NCBI GenBank assembly: GCA_022447185.1
Contig: JAKVAY010000037.1
Location: 84,447-148,446, forward strand
Direction of reading: 5' to 3'
Source: Fuerstiella sp.
GTDB lineage: Bacteria > Planctomycetota > Planctomycetia > Planctomycetales > Planctomycetaceae
DNA length: 64,000 nucleotides
The stretch's first letter is position 1, and every line of letters starts with the position of its first letter. The notes beneath the pieces were generated by a model that ran no database searches, had not been told where the DNA came from, and saw only the letters and a program-made list of their open reading frames with translations. The position numbers and the translations under genes are program-made. This document shows, one piece after another, positions 31,001-39,795 of this stretch.

Positions 31001-31870
31001 CTTGCAAATCCGCCGTTCGTTCCCAGCCCGGAAGAAAAGTTCAGGTTCCGTGATGGAGGTACAACGGGAGAAAGAATCCTGCAGGAAATTGTGCGACGAG
31101 CAGAAAACCATTTGAGTCCAAATGGAAGACTTTGCGTTGTCACAGACCTGGTAAATCCGGAAACGTATGAACAAAAGATTAAGAGCTGGCTGAACGAGGC
31201 GTCAGCTTACACTTTGGTTCTCTCGACTGCGGATCGAGATGAAATCCTGTTCTCAGTCCCGCACTGCCATGCACCGTTCTCACAGAGCCTGGAAGCCTAC
31301 CACGCAGAACTCGATCGCTGGATTCAAAACTTTCGTGATGAAAACCTGCAGAGCGTAAATTTTGGATATATCCTTGTCTGGCTGAACCCCCGGTGTTCCG
31401 GCCCTGATATTACCACTCGAACCATTCACAATCCTGCGGAGCCAATCTGGGAACATGTACAGGAATGGATTGACCAGCGACACCTGTGGGACAGCAAGGA
31501 TGCGGAGTCTATGGTTCTGTCTGTCCATTCGCATTTGCGATTAGTGACAACACAAAGTCTGTCGCGCAGGGAGACCGACTATGAACTGCGTTCCCCAGGC
31601 AACCCCTTCTTCACCACTTACGAAATTTCATCCGGCATTGCCGACGAGCTAAAACGTATTGAAAGAATGGCACCCGTTTTGTCACAGCACAGTGAGGAGT
31701 TCGAACGAACCTGGATTGAAAAACTCCATCGGCTGGGAATCCTGCAGCTGAACAGCTGCCAGAAAAGTGCCGCTTCACAGCCAGCTACAGGTGCCCATAA
31801 AGCAGACATGTCCGTTGAACAGTCTGCAACAAAAACGACCCCCACCTGTTTATCCAGTTACCTGGGATGA
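28079..31870 (+). CDS. carbamoyltransferase (NodU/TobZ-type) fused to PrmC-like methyltransferase
   Basis: A 1,263-residue multidomain protein. Residues 1-555 form a complete NodU/CmcH/TobZ carbamoyltransferase: GINMGHDRSAA (7-17), SHHLAHAYSAFW (108-119) and DASG in the Kae1-like domain, then SEFGPRALGHRS near 407 and LLNTSFNVAGQP near 521. Such enzymes make carbamoyl-adenylate from carbamoyl phosphate and ATP and transfer carbamoyl to a hydroxyl. Residues about 600-740 look like a winged-helix or PqqD-like linker (QLEVLLAVRHD). From about 750 comes an N-terminal methyltransferase helper region, then the SAM motif LLDLCCGSGIQG near 909 and LANPPFVPSP near 974, the NPP[FY] signature of PrmC/HemK-type N-methyltransferases. 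A C-terminal 200 residues follow. The ATG at 28079 lacks a good ribosome-binding site; the frame is open from 27950 inside the tRNA. Product unknown. Confidence 0.88.
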   Translation: MGNFHLGINMGHDRSAAVVQDGRVVVAIEQERLDRVKHSVGFMLQSPDQMGQIQVPGESIAYCLNYLELPLSAMSTITANMPGVDMAPQIMRNKFSDELASHVRQIPSHHLAHAYSAFWPSGFEEALVLVVDASGATISDKHGRHTESYTLYEGRGTKLHELHCETVQAHLAALSTLGFVYEAVARKAGFVTQLNSGLSFAEAGKLMGLAAYGGPQPNWNRWFHKDINSRSIRISAYDIFLEMTALEKRYDSGQGKPYFRPWLVDLAWKVQNELEQVLCALVEEAQKQTGLKHLCLAGGVALNSVANYQILTRCELDDIFIFPAAGDNGISAGCGLWAYHTQEAGTERPALRSACFGRSYSSQEIDQAIDGFGDLLEVEQIEFSDMTHQVADALAKGHVVARFEGGSEFGPRALGHRSILADPTYERMKDVLNARVKFREAFRPFAPFVPLERAGDVFELSSESPYMLLVAPVREELKSRLPAITHADGTGRVQTCTAHDNPFFHSLCLEAETRRGIAPVLLNTSFNVAGQPIVETPDEAIETFLRTDIDYLALEDRWIRRRHQPVREYDRHVFNLPVEELPGGLDSEQPSVLPLMTELDAALFDNDGSRHWSESELATIASYGGQLKETSLLFGSSPFLVPLETQLSPQTTIVLNPRGDSVLVDETGRQAKVQLTLRQLEVLLAVRHDPHSLREELRLKLCATPAEFDELITEMTSVLGQFEIAVHAGWVDTGSPSPLDMSSLKSTQTLGPFDNSDFNIEYELRQIRQTILSAGYTEKNLCRLLSIESLQSIEPTRLHYYDAHLLPENPLSDLIRLFQLRASVPRERVEYLFDRNQLHCLVTLGILIEQKHRFRGGVDLFCSGGLLIATDHRYMIFEDDQLDEDPVMYIGMDSHGLVQTAPRQICNALLDLCCGSGIQGLVASRYARKVIAVDVNPRAIRFSRFNAQLNGVRNYEARQGDLYDAVKEETFECILANPPFVPSPEEKFRFRDGGTTGERILQEIVRRAENHLSPNGRLCVVTDLVNPETYEQKIKSWLNEASAYTLVLSTADRDEILFSVPHCHAPFSQSLEAYHAELDRWIQNFRDENLQSVNFGYILVWLNPRCSGPDITTRTIHNPAEPIWEHVQEWIDQRHLWDSKDAESMVLSVHSHLRLVTTQSLSRRETDYELRSPGNPFFTTYEISSGIADELKRIERMAPVLSQHSEEFERTWIEKLHRLGILQLNSCQKSAASQPATGAHKADMSVEQSATKTTPTCLSSYLG

Positions 31871-31998
31871 CCGACAGTCGCTGCCGAGAAAACAAAGACC
31901 GAACCAGCTGAAACGAGACATCCCCGTGATGTGAACTTAATATCCCCACTTCCACCTGGAAAGTGAGGGCAGGGACACAAAAGCACTGCCGGCAGCGC

Positions 31999-32799
31999 TC
32001 AACGGTTCATCCTCTCCGGACTGTCAGGATGGTTGTCAATCAGCCTGCGGGCATCACGGGCAATGGCGTCGGCGCATGTCTCGATCCACTCTCTGCCTTG
32101 CCTGGCTGTCGACTCCAGCGCATCGTCGCCGCAGCCGACTCCCTGGTACTCTTCCTGTCGTCGCAACTCATCCAGATCAACGCTGTCCGGTTCGATCGCC
32201 ATGGTGATACTGGTTTCCCATATGCCACCGTGATCGCTGATTTTGAGTCCGGCGGCGTCAAACTCACCGCCGCAATCAATGTTGATCGGTTGCTTTGCCG
32301 CCCACGCAGCGCGGGCAAAAGCCATTGCGACGGGCCTGGCCCAATGGATCAAAGGGTTGTGCCCGCACACAATATAGACTGACTTGAAGCCGTACCCTGC
32401 GATTTGTTCCAGGCTCATCCTCAGCAGCCGCTGGTAGAACAGCCATTGCTCCTGAATGTCCATGCCACCGTGAGACGAAAAACCGCGTACGCGCTCAGTT
32501 TGTGTCTCCAGGGCTTTGGCCACCGTTTCGGAAAGATCGCCGAAGCTGCTCGACTTGTTGACAAAAAAACTGTCTCGAGGCACACCCCATACCAGGGCAG
32601 GAAACACCACACCACCACCAAGTTGCCCTGCTGCCATGCAGCAGATGTGATGAGCTTTGATGGCGTCCACGCCCAGTGGATTGTGCACACCGTGCCACTC
32701 GATGGCTCCCAGCGGCAAAAACGCCAGGTCCGCCCGCCGCCGGGAGGCCGCCACTTGCGCGGGTCTCATTTTCTCAATACAGACCTCCTGGTCATTCAT
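31999..32799 (-). CDS. creatininase-family amidohydrolase
   Basis: A 266-residue protein of the creatininase fold (metal-dependent amide hydrolases such as creatininase, MftE and ArfB). FLPLGAIEWHGVHNPLGVDA near residue 27 is the first metal-binding block (Glu, His and a later Asp); IVCGHNPLIHWA corresponds to the NGHGGN block, and ISDHGGIWETS to the AHAGxxETS block. All metal-ligand blocks are present although altered. The ATG at 32799 has only a weak ribosome-binding site. It is the last gene of the phnA-phnY-phnW operon, 21 bp after the membrane protein, suggesting it hydrolyses an amide in phosphonate metabolism. The substrate is inference, not known. Confidence 0.85.
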   Translation of the reverse strand: MNDQEVCIEKMRPAQVAASRRRADLAFLPLGAIEWHGVHNPLGVDAIKAHHICCMAAGQLGGGVVFPALVWGVPRDSFFVNKSSSFGDLSETVAKALETQTERVRGFSSHGGMDIQEQWLFYQRLLRMSLEQIAGYGFKSVYIVCGHNPLIHWARPVAMAFARAAWAAKQPINIDCGGEFDAAGLKISDHGGIWETSITMAIEPDSVDLDELRRQEEYQGVGCGDDALESTARQGREWIETCADAIARDARRLIDNHPDSPERMNR

Positions 32800-32820
32800 G
32801 AGTGGTCTTCGTTAAGGGGT

Positions 32821-34134
32821 TCAAATCGTGTGAGAACGTCGTCGGAAATGGATGCAGAAAAAGAAGACGCCCCCCAGCACAAACGGAACTCCGTACGGCG
32901 CCACCTCGAACCTCTGAGATGCGTTATCAATGATCCCATCAAAGGAATGCAGCCGAGAGACTAAAAACATGACAACATAGCTCGTCAGGAACAGCCAACC
33001 GGCGCGAGGAACAGCCGGTACGGACAACCCGGATCTCGAACGCCACAGAGTCCGGCAAGCCACCACGCAACCGATCGCGGTCAGGAGAATTGCCAGGTAC
33101 AAATCAACACTCTCCATGAACGCATTTTTTTCCATACCAAACCAGGTGAAATAGTATTGCGATTTTTTTTTGGTCACCACATAGAACGACACCAGCAACG
33201 GCAGCCAGACACCAATCAATCGTTCTGCCGCCAAAATCCATCGTGCCGATGACCCATCCCGTTGATCGGTGCTGACGTCATCGGACCGTGGCCGATTCAA
33301 CAGGTAGAAACTGACGCCCAGTGTGACACCTCCCAACACTCCACACGAAGACTCCCAGTATTTCCACAAGCTTCCGCTCTGGAAAAGAGGAAGGTGCAAC
33401 CACTCAAAGGCTGTAAAGGCACAGCCAAACCCAACGCCGGTGGTCACGATAAAACCAACTTTGTTCCAGTCTCTTCTCAACACCTCGAAGACCAGTCCGC
33501 CGACATAGAATCCCAGCCACATCATGGATTCCGCAAGCGTTCGAACGGTGCGTTCACAATCGGGACACGCACAGTCGGGACACGCTTCGAGATTGCTGTA
33601 GTCCACCTGCCCATACAGCGGCATGATCAGGTCCATGCGTGTCAGGGCCAACTCACGAAAGGCCCACGCAAGTCCGATGACCAGGCCGATCCGTGCGACC
33701 CACTGCCACCATGGGATTCGTCGTACAAATCCCGTCCAGCTCAGCACTACCCCGGCCACCCCTCCCCAGCCACAACCACAAAGAAATACCCACCAGTAGC
33801 CCAGTCCAGGAGGAATCGCCACCAGTTCACCGTCATTGTAGTTGAGATGGAACATACCCTGGATCCAGGAATGAAACTGGCCATAACCATGTTGACCGCC
33901 CAGGTAGAAGCCCGTGACCGATGCAAGGACAAACCACCCGCTGCCATAGGGGCGTTGTATACGGTCATGGCACGACACACTGAGGTAATACCACGCGAGT
34001 CCCCAGATGAGCCCATTCGTCCATCCGCAGCCTTCATTGGACATACGGACTCCGGACCAATAACTCCCCCCGACCATCCCCAGAAAAAGGCATGGCAGGA
34101 CCAGCGAATCCAGCAGATGACGACGCGTGACCAT
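32821..34134 (-). CDS. polytopic membrane protein of the phosphonate operon
   Basis: A 437-residue integral membrane protein with about ten hydrophobic segments and no recognised transporter signature. A compact double motif CPDCACPDC lies in the middle, at about residues 185-195 in a loop, and could bind a metal or form disulfides. Repeats of the type GLIWGLAWYYLSVS and GWGGVAGVVLSW suggest a pseudo-symmetric fold. GGAG lies eight bases upstream of the ATG at 34134. It is 23 bp downstream of phnW and 21 bp upstream of the creatininase-like gene, so it is clearly in the phn operon. A role in uptake of aminoethylphosphonate or of a derivative is conceivable but unproven. Confidence 0.78.
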   Translation of the reverse strand: MVTRRHLLDSLVLPCLFLGMVGGSYWSGVRMSNEGCGWTNGLIWGLAWYYLSVSCHDRIQRPYGSGWFVLASVTGFYLGGQHGYGQFHSWIQGMFHLNYNDGELVAIPPGLGYWWVFLCGCGWGGVAGVVLSWTGFVRRIPWWQWVARIGLVIGLAWAFRELALTRMDLIMPLYGQVDYSNLEACPDCACPDCERTVRTLAESMMWLGFYVGGLVFEVLRRDWNKVGFIVTTGVGFGCAFTAFEWLHLPLFQSGSLWKYWESSCGVLGGVTLGVSFYLLNRPRSDDVSTDQRDGSSARWILAAERLIGVWLPLLVSFYVVTKKKSQYYFTWFGMEKNAFMESVDLYLAILLTAIGCVVACRTLWRSRSGLSVPAVPRAGWLFLTSYVVMFLVSRLHSFDGIIDNASQRFEVAPYGVPFVLGGVFFFCIHFRRRSHTI

Positions 34135-34157
34135 ACACCTGGCTCCAAAACCTTAAT

Positions 34158-35273
34158 CTATTCCCAATACATTGACGCTTGAATCGCAATGAGGAGTCGG
34201 TCGATATCCTCCGGAAAAACGTGTCCAATCGAACCGATCCGGAATGAGGCAATTCCTGTCACCTTGCCTGGGTAAATGACAAATCCTTGAGCCTTCAGCA
34301 GACCATAGAAGCGCTGGAACTCGTAGTCCGGATGTTCCGGACTGCGAAATCCCGTGATGATCGGACTATGGTATTTAACAGGCAGCACACAGCGAAATCC
34401 CAGTCGCTCCATACCGGTCACCAACCGACGCTGATTCTCGGTATAACGAGCATGACGAGCCGCGACGCCTCCCTCTTCTTCCAGTTCAATCAACGCCTGA
34501 TAGAACGCGTGCACTACGTGCGTTGGACTCGTATAACGCCATTTTCCCCTGCCGTGTTCCATGCACTGCCACTGGTCGTGGATATCGAGCGACAGTGACC
34601 GCGCCCAGCCCTTCGTTTGCTTCATATGGGCAACCCGTCCAATCACGAAACCAAAGCCCGGTACACCCTGAATACATTTGTTTGCCGACGACACTACGTA
34701 GTCGACACCCAGTTCAGCAACATCCAGCGGCACACCTCCAAAAGCACTCATCGAATCCACGAGCAGTACCCTGTCCTGCGACTTCACGATCGAGGCAATG
34801 TCTTCCAGTGGATTCATCATGCCGGTCGTGGTTTCGTTATGTACCACAACGACATGTGTAATCCCGGGATCATCAGACAGAGTCTCACCGAGACGCATCA
34901 GATCAGGTGGTGCAAGTTCCCCGGAATCATGCACGATGTGATTGATATTGAGCCGTGCGGCAATCTGCGCCAGTCGATTTCCGTAAGCTCCGTTGGCCAG
35001 GACTAACAGTTTGCCATCCGGAGGAATCGTCGATCCAATCATCGATTCGACGGAAAACGTCCCGCTCCCCTGCAACAGTACACAGGTGTATTCATCCGGT
35101 CGGGATGCAGTGGCGAGCTGCACCAGCTTCTCCCGAATCGGCGTCACCACACCGACGTTGTAGTCGTCATCCCATGTACACCAGTCACGATTCATAGCGG
35201 CACGAACCGTGGGAGACGTTGACAGGGGGCCGGGTGTTAAGAGCAGGTAATCGTTCTCGTTCAGATCCGTCAT
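34158..35273 (-). CDS. phnW: 2-aminoethylphosphonate:pyruvate transaminase
   Basis: A 371-residue PLP enzyme (class V fold) that converts 2-aminoethylphosphonate plus pyruvate to phosphonoacetaldehyde plus alanine. [18 protein letters not shown] is the PhnW N-terminal block; [10 protein letters not shown] binds the PLP phosphate, [12 protein letters not shown] holds the PLP aspartate and the Schiff-base lysine is in [12 protein letters not shown]. The C-terminal [14 protein letters not shown] block carries the substrate arginine. Length is typical. It is the third gene of the operon, downstream of phnY and phnA, which supply the next two steps. Confidence 0.95.
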   Translation of the reverse strand: MTDLNENDYLLLTPGPLSTSPTVRAAMNRDWCTWDDDYNVGVVTPIREKLVQLATASRPDEYTCVLLQGSGTFSVESMIGSTIPPDGKLLVLANGAYGNRLAQIAARLNINHIVHDSGELAPPDLMRLGETLSDDPGITHVVVVHNETTTGMMNPLEDIASIVKSQDRVLLVDSMSAFGGVPLDVAELGVDYVVSSANKCIQGVPGFGFVIGRVAHMKQTKGWARSLSLDIHDQWQCMEHGRGKWRYTSPTHVVHAFYQALIELEEEGGVAARHARYTENQRRLVTGMERLGFRCVLPVKYHSPIITGFRSPEHPDYEFQRFYGLLKAQGFVIYPGKVTGIASFRIGSIGHVFPEDIDRLLIAIQASMYWE

Positions 35274-35338
35274 TGATGTGGGTTTTCACGGGGCCGGTTT
35301 TAAGCCAGCCGACTATTGTCAGGCGGGAGATCTCAGCC

Positions 35339-36775
35339 TCACACTGATGATCCCCACGGCAGACTAAATGTCTTAACGTTGGTCATGAACTTCATCGTTT
35401 CGATCACACCTTCTTTAATCCCCAGTCCCGAATCTCTGACACCACCAAAAGGACTGGATTCAATTCGATAGCCCGGGACTTCGTTGATATTCGTGGTTCC
35501 CGTCCTCAGTTCCCGAACCGCTTTCAGAGCCTGCTCCATATCATTGGTGACCACTCCGGTACTCAGCCCAAACGGCCCGTTGTTGTAATAGTCAATCGCA
35601 TCGTCCAGATCCCGAATGGGAATGATCGGGGCCAGGGGACCGAAGCTTTCTTTCAATACCATCGGCGTGGTGCGAGAAACATTGTTGATGACTGTTGGCT
35701 CCATCAGCGCCCCGCGACGATCGCCACCCAACAGGACTTCCGCACCGTCAGCAACTGCCTGCTGAACTCGCTGTTCCAGCGTGATGGCTGCTGCTTCATC
35801 AATCACCGTTCCGACTCGCGTTGACCGATCCTCCGGGTCACCAGCCAGATACTCACGCGCCTTTCCCACAAACCGGTGAGTGAATTCCTTGTGGATTGAT
35901 TTCTGCACGAGCAATCGCTTGACCGCTGTGCACCTTTGACCGGAATTCCGGAAACAGCCTTCCGCGGCCAACAGCACGGCTTTGTCAAGATCAGCATCTT
36001 CCAGAACAATCAATGGTGAATTGCCGCCGAGTTCCAGACACGTCTTTTTGTATCCGGCCGTTTGAGCGACCACTTTTCCGATCTCCACGGAACCGGTGAA
36101 GGAAACCAACTCCACCCGGGGATCTGTAATCATCGAGGTGACCACATCATCGATGTTGCCGACAAACATACTCAGCATCCATCCCGGCAGTCCGGCTTCA
36201 TAAAGAAGCTCACAAAATCTCAATGAGGTGAGAGGTGTTTTTTCACTGGGTTTGAGCAGCATGGGAGCACCAGCAGCAATCGCCGGGGCTACCTTATGAG
36301 CTACCTGGTTCAGTGGATGATTAAACGGCGTGATTGCTGTGACCAGCTGCACCGGTTGACGAAAGGTAAAAATTTTTCGGGCTTTTCCCTGAGGGGAAAT
36401 GTCACAGGAAAAGATCTGACCATCATCCCTCAGTGCTTCGATGGCCGCGAACTCCATAACGTCGGAACTGCGGCCTGTTTCGTACATCGTTTCTTTCATA
36501 CACAACCCGGACTCACGACAGATCAGTTGCGCCAGCTCTTCCCGATGCTCTGCCAGCAGCGCCGCTGCACGGCGCAAAATGTCGTGACGCTGATAACGTG
36601 TGAGGGGCTGTCTCCCTCCCTCGATCGCAGCCACAATCGCCCGTTCAAGATGTTTCGGACCTGCCACAGCAACCCGACCCGTCAGGGAGTTGTCCCAGGG
36701 ATAGTGCACATCAAGCCATCGATCGGTTCTAACGGCCTGACCGGCAATGTAACTCGGCAGTTCAATGACCATCAT
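35339..36775 (-). CDS. phnY: phosphonoacetaldehyde dehydrogenase
   Basis: A 478-residue aldehyde dehydrogenase. In this context it oxidises phosphonoacetaldehyde to phosphonoacetate with NAD. The catalytic cysteine is in NSGQRCTAVKR, the general-base glutamate in CLELGGNSPLIV, and the cofactor loop is FTGSVEIGK. The N-terminus SYIAGQAVRTDRWLDVHYPW is typical of the PhnY and lactaldehyde-dehydrogenase-like clade. Two adjacent ATGs at 36775 and 36772 follow GGAACAG. It begins 11 bp after the phnA stop and lies 65 bp upstream of phnW. Identity as PhnY rests on placement between phnA and phnW as well as on sequence. Confidence 0.93.
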   Translation of the reverse strand: MMVIELPSYIAGQAVRTDRWLDVHYPWDNSLTGRVAVAGPKHLERAIVAAIEGGRQPLTRYQRHDILRRAAALLAEHREELAQLICRESGLCMKETMYETGRSSDVMEFAAIEALRDDGQIFSCDISPQGKARKIFTFRQPVQLVTAITPFNHPLNQVAHKVAPAIAAGAPMLLKPSEKTPLTSLRFCELLYEAGLPGWMLSMFVGNIDDVVTSMITDPRVELVSFTGSVEIGKVVAQTAGYKKTCLELGGNSPLIVLEDADLDKAVLLAAEGCFRNSGQRCTAVKRLLVQKSIHKEFTHRFVGKAREYLAGDPEDRSTRVGTVIDEAAAITLEQRVQQAVADGAEVLLGGDRRGALMEPTVINNVSRTTPMVLKESFGPLAPIIPIRDLDDAIDYYNNGPFGLSTGVVTNDMEQALKAVRELRTGTTNINEVPGYRIESSPFGGVRDSGLGIKEGVIETMKFMTNVKTFSLPWGSSV

Positions 36776-36786
36776 CTGTTCCGTGT

Positions 36787-38025
36787 TCAGCAGGTTCCGT
36801 TACAGGCAAAGTCGAAGACATCAAAATTACGGGGATCACCCTGAGCCTTACGGATGTACTCGCTCTTTAATGGATGTGAAATCACCAGTGGGACCATTTC
36901 TTCGTAGCGCCCGCCGTGAGATCGCAAACCCTGATGCAGCACCTTCAGATTGTGGTACTCAGGTGTCTTGCCAAGGACCACACTGCGTCCGCTGAGTACC
37001 ACAAGATCACCGATGCGATCTGCGGGCAGTTCCAGTTTCGCTGCAGCATGGTCACGGGTCAGTACTTCAGTAACACCATCCTGTTCCAACAGGAAATTTG
37101 CCACTTCACCCGCCATTGCAGGTTTGTCAAGATGGACCATCACCAGAGCTCCGAGGGATCCGTGATGCACGACATACGGATCCGTAACAGGACAGATCAC
37201 CCGACAGCCTTCGCCGAATTTCGCGGTCAGCAGCGATTCCACATAGATCACATTGGGAGTCCCGTCGTCCCTGTTCTTGGCATTCATCCCATGATCGGCG
37301 GTTGCGGCCATGATACAGTCAGTGTCCAGAAACCGGCCAATTTGTTCATCCATTGCTGCGTGGAATTCCAGGCTTTCGGCTTCTTCCGGAGCAAATTTGT
37401 GCTGCATGTAATCAGTTAGCGACAGATAAAGAAAATCGGCTTTCTGTTGTGCCAGCAAAGCGGCTCCGGCTTCGAGAACATAGACAGAAGCATCTGCGGA
37501 ATAGATTTCAGGACGTGGCCGGCCAATGATGGATTCTGCGTCGTCAATTCCATGTGTTTCGTATCGTGCCTCATCAACTTTCTCAGACGAAAATACGATG
37601 CCACCTCGTTCGACAATTCCATCGCCCAAAACGGTGCGGAGTTTCTCCTTGGCTGTGATAAATGCAACTTTTCGTCCTGCATCGGCAGCTGCGGTCAGTA
37701 ATGTTCCACAGCGACGATACTCGGGCGAATTCATCATCACCTCTTCGCCCGTTTCCGGGTTGAGGAAGAAGTTGCCGGAAACACCGTTAATCGCTGGCGG
37801 AACACCGGTCACGATCGATGCGTTATTCACATTTGTAAAACTCGGCACCACACCTCGTACGAGTCCGCGATATCCGTTGCGAGCCATGCGTTCCATGTGA
37901 GGCATCCGGCCACGACTGATCGAAACCGACAAATATTCGTCACCACACCCGTCAATGCAGATGACCACAATCGGCCGGTCAGGTGGAGCATACCGGCGAC
38001 CGTTTGCTTCAAAGACAGCTGACAT
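36787..38025 (-). CDS. phnA: phosphonoacetate hydrolase
   Basis: A 412-residue zinc enzyme of the alkaline phosphatase superfamily that splits phosphonoacetate into acetate and phosphate, breaking the C-P bond. VVICIDGCGDEYL gives metal ligand Asp25 and PSFTNVNNAS the nucleophile Thr64; the second metal site lies in SLTDYMQHK, ATADHGMNAK and RSHGGRYEE. The start is ATG at 38025, preceded by GGAAAG five to six bases upstream; a TTG at 38037 is also in frame. It is the first gene of the five-gene operon phnA-phnY-phnW-membrane protein-creatininase. Confidence 0.95.
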   Translation of the reverse strand: MSAVFEANGRRYAPPDRPIVVICIDGCGDEYLSVSISRGRMPHMERMARNGYRGLVRGVVPSFTNVNNASIVTGVPPAINGVSGNFFLNPETGEEVMMNSPEYRRCGTLLTAAADAGRKVAFITAKEKLRTVLGDGIVERGGIVFSSEKVDEARYETHGIDDAESIIGRPRPEIYSADASVYVLEAGAALLAQQKADFLYLSLTDYMQHKFAPEEAESLEFHAAMDEQIGRFLDTDCIMAATADHGMNAKNRDDGTPNVIYVESLLTAKFGEGCRVICPVTDPYVVHHGSLGALVMVHLDKPAMAGEVANFLLEQDGVTEVLTRDHAAAKLELPADRIGDLVVLSGRSVVLGKTPEYHNLKVLHQGLRSHGGRYEEMVPLVISHPLKSEYIRKAQGDPRNFDVFDFACNGTC

Positions 38026-38721
38026 TTTTCTTTCCAATTCGAACGGACCGTGCTCAGATACAGCCAGGAAAATTCTTAACGTTCAATTCGCATGGCCGGT
38101 GTTTTGGTCCGGTCGTATTCGACCAGAACCCGGAGTGTGATTGATCACAGATAGTACACCAACATTTAACAGGCAGACTGCTGCCGGACGTGTCTTGATT
38201 TGGAAATCACAAAAGCGATCCGGCAGATCGTCCCGCCGGACTCAAACAGAAGTCTGAAGACTGGCAGGACTCGAATCACTGGCGACGCCTCGCCGGGAAA
38301 TGCTTTGAGCGAACTGGTGAGCCGGTCGCTTCGGGTCAAAGAAATCGTCCCCGGGCCGAACAGAGCCCAAATATTAAGATTGATGTCTTCCGAATACCAG
38401 TTCCACAGGCAGGCAGACCGCAGTTCACTGCCCGGCTTCAATACAGTCGGCAATCAGTACACAAAGCAGGAGATGGCGACGTGGATTGACCATACGTCTG
38501 TCCGTCAGATGAGTCAGACTGCGACAACGTCTGAATGACTGACCGATAATCGAATGCTGTGAACTTCACGTTCTGCGATGAGTTGGATATTCTGAGAGTC
38601 CACGGTCACAGCGAGAACCCGTTGACTTCTGCTGATCCTGCAAAGGCCTGCTGAATTCTGGCCAGCCACGCCACCGGTGAACGCGCTGCACATCCAGGAA
38701 TCCTCATTTTTCGGTCATCCA
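38026..38721. other. divergent promoter region of the phosphonate operon
   Basis: About 700 bp between phnA (minus) and the HpnZ-like gene (plus). Frames exist on both strands (for example minus 38166-38453) but none is recognisable, and no phn-type LysR or GntR regulator gene is present. Regulation of the operon must come from elsewhere or from an element I cannot recognise. Confidence 0.5.
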
Positions 38722-39795
38722 ATGAATGCTGTTGCTGCCGTCTTCAGTGAACCAAATTTTCCCCTGGAATTAAAATCCATTCCGCTCCCTCAACTGGGCG
38801 AAGGGGAAGCGATTGTGGAAGTTGACTGCTGCACACTCTGCGGAAGCGATCTGCATTCCATCAGTGGCGCTCGCAGCGTTCCAACTCCTACGATTCTGGG
38901 ACATGAAATCATGGGACATGTCAGTGACGTCTGCGGAATCGTCCGTGATCTGAATGATGAACCGATCTCCTCGGGAGACCGCATCTGCTGGTCTGTTACC
39001 GCCACATGTGGATGTTGTTATTTTTGTTCCGAAGGGCCACCACAAAAGTGCGACCAGCTCTTCAAGTATGGTCACGAAGAACTTACAGATAAGTATCCGT
39101 TGAGTGGCGGGCTGGCATCTCACTGTCACCTGATTCCCGGCACCGCAATCCTCAAGGTTCCCGACACACTGCCGGATGTCATGGTCAGCCCGGCCGGATG
39201 TGCGACAGCCACGGTTGCGGCTGCGTTGAGAACTGCCGGAAACTGTGAAGGCAGGACCGTGGTGATTCATGGTGCCGGAATGCTGGGTTTGACGACTGCC
39301 GCCATGGCTCGAAGTCGAGGCGCCGCAAATGTGATCGTGACTGATCTCGTGGAACAGCGCCTGAGTCGAGCGGAATCATTTGGGGCAACTCATTCCTCAC
39401 TGAACGAGCTGTCTGAGATCACAGCCGGACGAGGAGCAGACATTGTCGTGGATATGTCCGGATCCCCCGATGCCATGGAGTCTTCTGTTAATCAGCTAAG
39501 AATCGGCGGACGATTGGTTTTGGTGGGCGCTGTCTTTCCCAGCCGCCCTCTGTCACTGCATGGGGAACTACTGGTACGAAAAATGCTTTGTGTGCAGGGC
39601 GTCCATAACTATCAGCCCGATGATCTGCGGACAGCATTGGAGTTTTTGTCTGAATCCGGTCATGAATATCCGTTTGCCGCACTGGTTGATCGGGAATTTT
39701 CGCTTGAACAAATCAATGAGGCAATTGCTTATGCGCAAGGCGATGAATCATTCCGCGTCGCCGTGAGACCGCGTGCGAATTCTAAGAATACGTAA
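38722..39795 (+). CDS. hpnZ: zinc alcohol dehydrogenase, HpnZ-like (phosphonate-associated)
   Basis: About 357 residues, medium-chain zinc dehydrogenase. The catalytic zinc site is CTLCGSDLHS with GHEIMGHV. The structural zinc tetrad is in CGCCYFCSEGPPQKC. The NAD(P)-binding segment VVIHGAGMLGLTTAAMA follows. This matches the clade described as the putative phosphonate-catabolism-associated alcohol dehydrogenase (HpnZ), and its position divergent from phnA supports that. It may make or use phosphonoacetaldehyde from a hydroxyalkyl phosphonate. The ATG at 38722 gives a normal start; a GTG at 38677 would add fifteen residues. No strong ribosome-binding site. Confidence 0.85.
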   Translation: MNAVAAVFSEPNFPLELKSIPLPQLGEGEAIVEVDCCTLCGSDLHSISGARSVPTPTILGHEIMGHVSDVCGIVRDLNDEPISSGDRICWSVTATCGCCYFCSEGPPQKCDQLFKYGHEELTDKYPLSGGLASHCHLIPGTAILKVPDTLPDVMVSPAGCATATVAAALRTAGNCEGRTVVIHGAGMLGLTTAAMARSRGAANVIVTDLVEQRLSRAESFGATHSSLNELSEITAGRGADIVVDMSGSPDAMESSVNQLRIGGRLVLVGAVFPSRPLSLHGELLVRKMLCVQGVHNYQPDDLRTALEFLSESGHEYPFAALVDREFSLEQINEAIAYAQGDESFRVAVRPRANSKNT

